A stretch of DNA of 64,000 nucleotides from contig NZ_NPKH01000020.1 in the NCBI RefSeq assembly GCF_002284535.1, positions 496,001-560,000 of the forward strand. The letters run 5' to 3'. This DNA comes from Mesorhizobium wenxiniae. Its GTDB lineage: Bacteria > Pseudomonadota > Alphaproteobacteria > Rhizobiales > Rhizobiaceae. The position numbers and the translations under genes were made by a program. Position 1 is the first letter of the stretch. Every line of letters begins with the position of its first letter. Below, piece by piece: positions 61,163 through 64,000 of this stretch. The notes under the pieces were generated by a model. The model saw only the letters and a list, made by a program, of their open reading frames with translations. It ran no database searches and was not told where the DNA came from.

Positions 61163-61211
61163 TTAGATTGCATTCGTAATCTATCTCCTATAGAGTTCAA
61201 ACGTAATCTAA
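61163..61211. promoter_or_regulatory. Candidate TetR operator, second copy
   Basis: TTAGATTGCATT at 61163-61174 faces AACGTAATCTAA at 61200-61211, with a centre containing ATCTAT and TATAGAGT, as in the first copy at 60193-60243. It is just upstream of the gene at 61229. A further single half site, AACGCAATCTAA, lies at 61661-61672. Confidence 0.6.
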
Positions 61212-61228
61212 AAAAGGAGATACGAGAG

Positions 61229-61654
61229 ATGATCCGCAGAACCCTGAGCGCATCACTTTTAGCCGCGCTGTTTCTCGCCACCCCGGCGATTGCCGAGGAA
61301 GCCACCACAGGACGCCCGATCGAAGGCGGCAGCCTGCACGAGGGACACCTCGACATGGTCGCTTATTACGTCCCGGTCGACGGCGACCTCCTGGAGGTCA
61401 CCGCCACCTTCGCGCCGAAGATCGGGGGCGATCCGCAGCGCGTCGTCATGGGCCTCGCCGACGGGGACTCCGTGGCCTTTTCGATGCCGGGCAACCGGGG
61501 CGCCCTCTACGCGTTCTCGAGGTCCGGCGAGGAGGTGACGGTGTCGTCCGAGACCGACGTGCACCTGCGAGCCGACGCCAGTGCACTGACCCGTCCTGCA
61601 GACGGCAGCCTGCGTGCTGCTGGCCGAGAGCTCGCGTCCGTGGGGCCGATGTAA
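61229..61654 (+). CDS. Secreted protein of unknown function
   Basis: A 141-residue protein. The signal peptide MIRRTLSASLLAALFLATP ends near AIA-EEATTG at residue 22. The mature part (HEGHLDMVAYYVPVDGDLLEVTATF, VVMGLADGDSVAFSMPG) looks like an all-beta domain and carries no cysteine. AAGGAGA eight bases upstream supports the ATG. The second operator copy directly precedes it, so it is probably controlled by the TetR protein along with the NTF2-like gene. No family recognised. Confidence 0.7.
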   Translation: MIRRTLSASLLAALFLATPAIAEEATTGRPIEGGSLHEGHLDMVAYYVPVDGDLLEVTATFAPKIGGDPQRVVMGLADGDSVAFSMPGNRGALYAFSRSGEEVTVSSETDVHLRADASALTRPADGSLRAAGRELASVGPM

Positions 61655-61726
61655 AGGTCAAACGCAATCTAACTTGAGAGCGACGAGGGCCATCGTTTGT
61701 CTGAAGGGTTTGTCCTGGGCCGCGCC

Positions 61727-62686
61727 CTAACTCGCGCGACCTCTAGTGTTCGGTTCTTCGTGCGGATAGAGCTTGCCGAACAGGGGCAGGTACATCGCGC
61801 CTTTGCGCATCAGGAAGTCGTGGAACGTCGCCATGGCAGGCGAGATCGCGTGATCGCAGCGCATCACCGAAAACCATTGCCGGCGGATCGGCATGCCGAC
61901 AACGTCGAGGATGACCAGCCGGCCGGCTTCGGTTTCGGCGGCGATGGTGTGGGCAGAGATGAAGGCAATGCCGAGCCCGGCCATCACCGCCTGCTTGATC
62001 GTTTCGTTCGAGTCCATCTCGACGCCGAGATCGTCGATGCGGCCGGGCACGTCGCTCAGGAATATCTCCAGCGAGATGCGCGTGCCGGAGCCGGGCTCGC
62101 GAATGAGGAAATGCTCCTCGGCGATCCGCTCCTTGGATATCTCGCGTGCCGAGGCCAGCGGGTGGTCGGGCGGCGCGATGATGACCAGCGGGTGATCGCC
62201 GAAGACCGAGGCACGGACCGGGACTTCCTTCGCCGGGCGTCCCATCAGCGCAATGTCGATGTCGTGGTTCTTCAGACTGTCGATCGTTTCGGCGCGGTTG
62301 CCGATGGCAAGCCGCATGTCGATGTCGGGATGCTCCTTCATGAAGCCGGCCATGAGCCGCGGCGCGAAATATTTGGCGGTGGAAACGACGCCCAGCCTCA
62401 AGCTGCCGATGCGCACGCCCTTGATCGCATCCATCCTGTCTTCGAGCAGGCGAAGCCGCTCTTCGATCGCCTGCGCCGTCTCGACGAAGGCCAGACCTGC
62501 GGCAGTGGGACGCATACCGTCCGACGTCCGGTCGAACAAGGCCAGTTGGAACTCCTCCTCGACTTGCCGCAACTGGATCGTCAGCGCTGGAGGAGACAGG
62601 CCTAACGCCTTGGCCGCGCTGACGATTTTTCCGTGGCTGATGATTGCCTGAACTGTCTTGAATTGCTTGAGGGTGAGGTTTCTCAT
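61727..62686 (-). CDS. cbbR: LysR-type regulator of the Calvin-cycle operon
   Basis: A 319-residue LysR regulator. The winged helix-turn-helix (about 1-60) reads LTLKQFKTVQAIISHGKIVSAAKALGLSPPALTIQLRQVEEEF. The effector domain (about 90-300) has LRLGVVSTAKYFAPRLMAGF and GLGIAFISAHTI, closely typical of CbbR, which senses metabolites such as RuBP or NADPH and activates cbb genes. It is divergent from cbbF with two inverted repeats between, which are candidate CbbR sites. Confidence 0.92.
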   Translation of the reverse strand: MRNLTLKQFKTVQAIISHGKIVSAAKALGLSPPALTIQLRQVEEEFQLALFDRTSDGMRPTAAGLAFVETAQAIEERLRLLEDRMDAIKGVRIGSLRLGVVSTAKYFAPRLMAGFMKEHPDIDMRLAIGNRAETIDSLKNHDIDIALMGRPAKEVPVRASVFGDHPLVIIAPPDHPLASAREISKERIAEEHFLIREPGSGTRISLEIFLSDVPGRIDDLGVEMDSNETIKQAVMAGLGIAFISAHTIAAETEAGRLVILDVVGMPIRRQWFSVMRCDHAISPAMATFHDFLMRKGAMYLPLFGKLYPHEEPNTRGRAS

Positions 62687-62693
62687 GCGACAT

Positions 62694-62738
62694 ACTAAAT
62701 TTTTTTTAGTGCAGAAGTAAAGTTATTGAATTTTACTT
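62694..62738. promoter_or_regulatory. Two inverted repeats, candidate CbbR-binding sites
   Basis: ACTAAA (62694-62699) pairs with TTTAGT (62705-62710), and AAGTAAA (62715-62721) pairs with TTTACTT (62732-62738). Both fit the T-N11-A plan of LysR sites and lie 8-52 bases from the cbbR start, ahead of cbbF. Confidence 0.55.
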
Positions 62739-62809
62739 ATCCGGTGGTGTTTGTTCTCATTCCCCTGTCCGGCCGACCCGAGGAGAGGCGGCTGGATCGG
62801 GAGGTTACG

Positions 62810-63856
62810 ATGCCAGCCGCAACGCTCGATGCTTTTCTGAATTCCTATCTCGGCCCGCCGGACGAGCTGCGCTCCGCGGTGGTGGCGACTGTCCGCCAGC
62901 TGACGCAGGCCGCTACCAATATCCGCAACACCATCAATCAAGGGGTGCTCGGCACCGCCTTTGCCGGGACCCGCGGCGCCAATGCCGATGGCGACATCCA
63001 GAAGGATCTCGACATCTTCGCCGACGACATCTTCCTCGACGCCATGCGCCACGCTCCGGTCGCGCTCTACGCCTCCGAGGAACTGGAGCAGCCGGTCCTG
63101 CTCGACAGGCAAGCGCCTCTCGCCATCGCCATCGACCCGCTCGACGGCTCCTCCAACATCGACACCAACGTGTCGATCGGAACGATCTTCTCGCTCCTCC
63201 CTGCAACTGGCGCGCCGGACGAAAATCCGGCCGCCTCTTTTTTGCAGGCAGGCGTGAACCAGCTGGGTGCCGGTTTCTTCATCTACGGGCCGCAGCTGGC
63301 ACTGGTTCTGTCGCTCGGCAGCGGTACGCATGTCTTCGTCCTCTCGACCAGGCTCGGCACTTTCGTCCAGGCCTACGAGAGCCGGATCATCCCGCAGCGC
63401 ACCCAGGAGTTCGCCATCAACGCCGCCAACTACCGGCATTGGGACGAGGCAGTGCGGCTCTACATCGACGACTGCCTCGAAGGCACCGAAGGCCCACGAG
63501 AGAAGGAGTTCAACATGCGCTGGATCGCCTCCCTGGTCGCCGACTGCTATCGCATATTGATGCGCGGCGGCGTATTCCTGTATCCAGGCGACAAGCGCAA
63601 GGGTTATCGCCAGGGACGGCTGCGCCTCGTCTACGAGGCCAACCCGATCGCCTATCTCATCGAACAGGCGGCCGGTGCCGCTACCGATACGATTACCCGC
63701 ATCCTCGAAATCGAACCCGAGAGCCTGCACCAGCGCGTCCCCGTGGTGTTCGGATCGGCGCGGGAAGTCGCGCGCATCACCCGCTATCACACCGAGCCCA
63801 GCGCCATCGGCGAGCGTGCGCCGCTGTTCAGCCGCCGCGGCCTGTTCAGGGCTTGA
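62810..63856 (+). CDS. cbbF: Class I fructose-1,6-bisphosphatase
   Basis: A 348-residue phosphatase that makes fructose 6-phosphate (and probably sedoheptulose 7-phosphate) in the Calvin cycle. The metal site is ASEELE at 88-93 and IDPLDGSSNID at 108-118, both intact, and the substrate region includes YPGDKRKGYRQGRLRL-like sequence near 280. GGAGG is just upstream of ATG 62810; the frame from 62726 crosses the CbbR sites and is rejected. It is first in the cbb operon, 5 bases before cbbP. Confidence 0.93.
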   Translation: MPAATLDAFLNSYLGPPDELRSAVVATVRQLTQAATNIRNTINQGVLGTAFAGTRGANADGDIQKDLDIFADDIFLDAMRHAPVALYASEELEQPVLLDRQAPLAIAIDPLDGSSNIDTNVSIGTIFSLLPATGAPDENPAASFLQAGVNQLGAGFFIYGPQLALVLSLGSGTHVFVLSTRLGTFVQAYESRIIPQRTQEFAINAANYRHWDEAVRLYIDDCLEGTEGPREKEFNMRWIASLVADCYRILMRGGVFLYPGDKRKGYRQGRLRLVYEANPIAYLIEQAAGAATDTITRILEIEPESLHQRVPVVFGSAREVARITRYHTEPSAIGERAPLFSRRGLFRA

Positions 63857-63861
63857 GCATC

Positions 63862-64000
63862 ATGTCGGCAAAGCACCCCATCATCACCATCACCGGGTCG
63901 TCGGGCGCAGGCACCACCTCGGTCAAGCGCATCTTCGATCTGATCTTCCGGCGCGAGAATATCGAGGCCGCCTTCATCGAGGGCGACGCTTTCCATCGCT
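63862..64000 (+). CDS. cbbP: Phosphoribulokinase, N-terminal part
   Basis: The first 46 codons of a gene cut by the window end. Starting MSAKHPIITITGSSGAGTTSVKRIF, it carries the P-loop GSSGAGTTS typical of bacterial class I phosphoribulokinase, which phosphorylates ribulose 5-phosphate, and IEGDAFHR at the end, the Asp-containing segment of the active site. The order cbbR, cbbF, cbbP is usual in proteobacteria. The same ribulose 5-phosphate is the substrate (or product) of the HPS-like enzyme at 24742. Confidence 0.93.
   Translation, partial: MSAKHPIITITGSSGAGTTSVKRIFDLIFRRENIEAAFIEGDAFHR

Larger units (their letters stand above)
60758..61228. other. Degenerate region with duplicated fragments
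   Basis: 471 bases with no intact gene. It holds a possible remnant near 60850-60920 (KYFATSDASQPSIIRIDP in one frame, beta-propeller-like), the truncated tetR copy at 61089-61150 and the second operator at 61163-61211. Confidence 0.5.

Noticed and set aside
1..64000. CRISPR array, tRNA, rRNA or insertion sequence
   Set aside because: No spaced direct repeats, cloverleaf-like sequences, ribosomal signatures or transposase motifs were recognised by eye; a tRNAscan and an IS search would settle this.

Overview
The window reads as chromosomal DNA of a high-GC alphaproteobacterium of the order Hyphomicrobiales, most like a Mesorhizobium or another Phyllobacteriaceae. The supports are the rhizobial gene style (ATGA start-stop overlaps, GTG/TTG starts, GGAGG ribosome sites), the mix of surface-polysaccharide, TctCBA and CUT1 transporter genes, and a palindromic intergenic repeat of a kind I associate with rhizobia. 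The species assignment is inference. I saw no tRNA, rRNA, CRISPR array, IS element or prophage.

Region 1 (1-14346) is a surface polysaccharide locus. It holds the end of a GH5 glycanase, an AsnB-type amidotransferase, two GT4 glycosyltransferases, a Wzx-type flippase, a wecB-wecC-WecG-family operon that makes and probably transfers UDP-ManNAcA, a large GINT1-like protein, a VpsF-type polymerase and a kinase-less GumC/Wzz protein. Region 2 (14553-19110) is a mannonate dehydratase followed by a tripartite tricarboxylate transporter (tctC, tctB, tctA).

Region 3 (19117-34071) is a carbohydrate/C1 catabolic block. A CUT1 sugar ABC transporter lies downstream of a hexulose-phosphate synthase-like (HPS) and phosphohexuloisomerase (PHI) pair. 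Divergent from these are a cupin phosphoglucose isomerase (frameshifted), a shikimate dehydrogenase-like enzyme and an FGGY sugar kinase. A DJ-1/PfpI protein and an FCD-type GntR regulator follow, then a second operon with an iron alcohol dehydrogenase, a frameshifted aldehyde dehydrogenase and an alpha/beta hydrolase.

Region 4 (34137-52217) is a nearly complete tetrahydromethanopterin (H4MPT)/methanofuran formaldehyde-oxidation island: fhcBADC, beta-RFAP synthase, mtdB, mch, fae, and cofactor-synthesis genes. It includes a single 613-residue protein that fuses MfnB-like, FolB-like and MfnE-like domains. Region 5 (52443-57623) is the periplasmic/ABC-export cluster that normally accompanies PQQ-dependent alcohol oxidation; the dehydrogenase itself is not in the window.

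Region 6 (57651-61654) is a patchwork: a small ORF, a Rossmann-fold remnant, a FabF-like synthase, a TetR regulator, a frameshifted NTF2-like protein and a periplasmic protein, with visible duplication of the tetR promoter/operator module. Region 7 (61727-64000) starts a Calvin-cycle operon (cbbR, cbbF, cbbP).

Taken together, formaldehyde from alcohol or methyl-group oxidation, or possibly from retro-aldol cleavage of a hexulose phosphate, could enter Fae-MtdB-Mch-Fhc for oxidation to formate. CO2 would be refixed by the Cbb genes, and ribulose 5-phosphate would be the node shared by HPS and CbbP. Three separate genes carry single-base, homopolymer-type frameshifts, so base-calling quality should be kept in mind.
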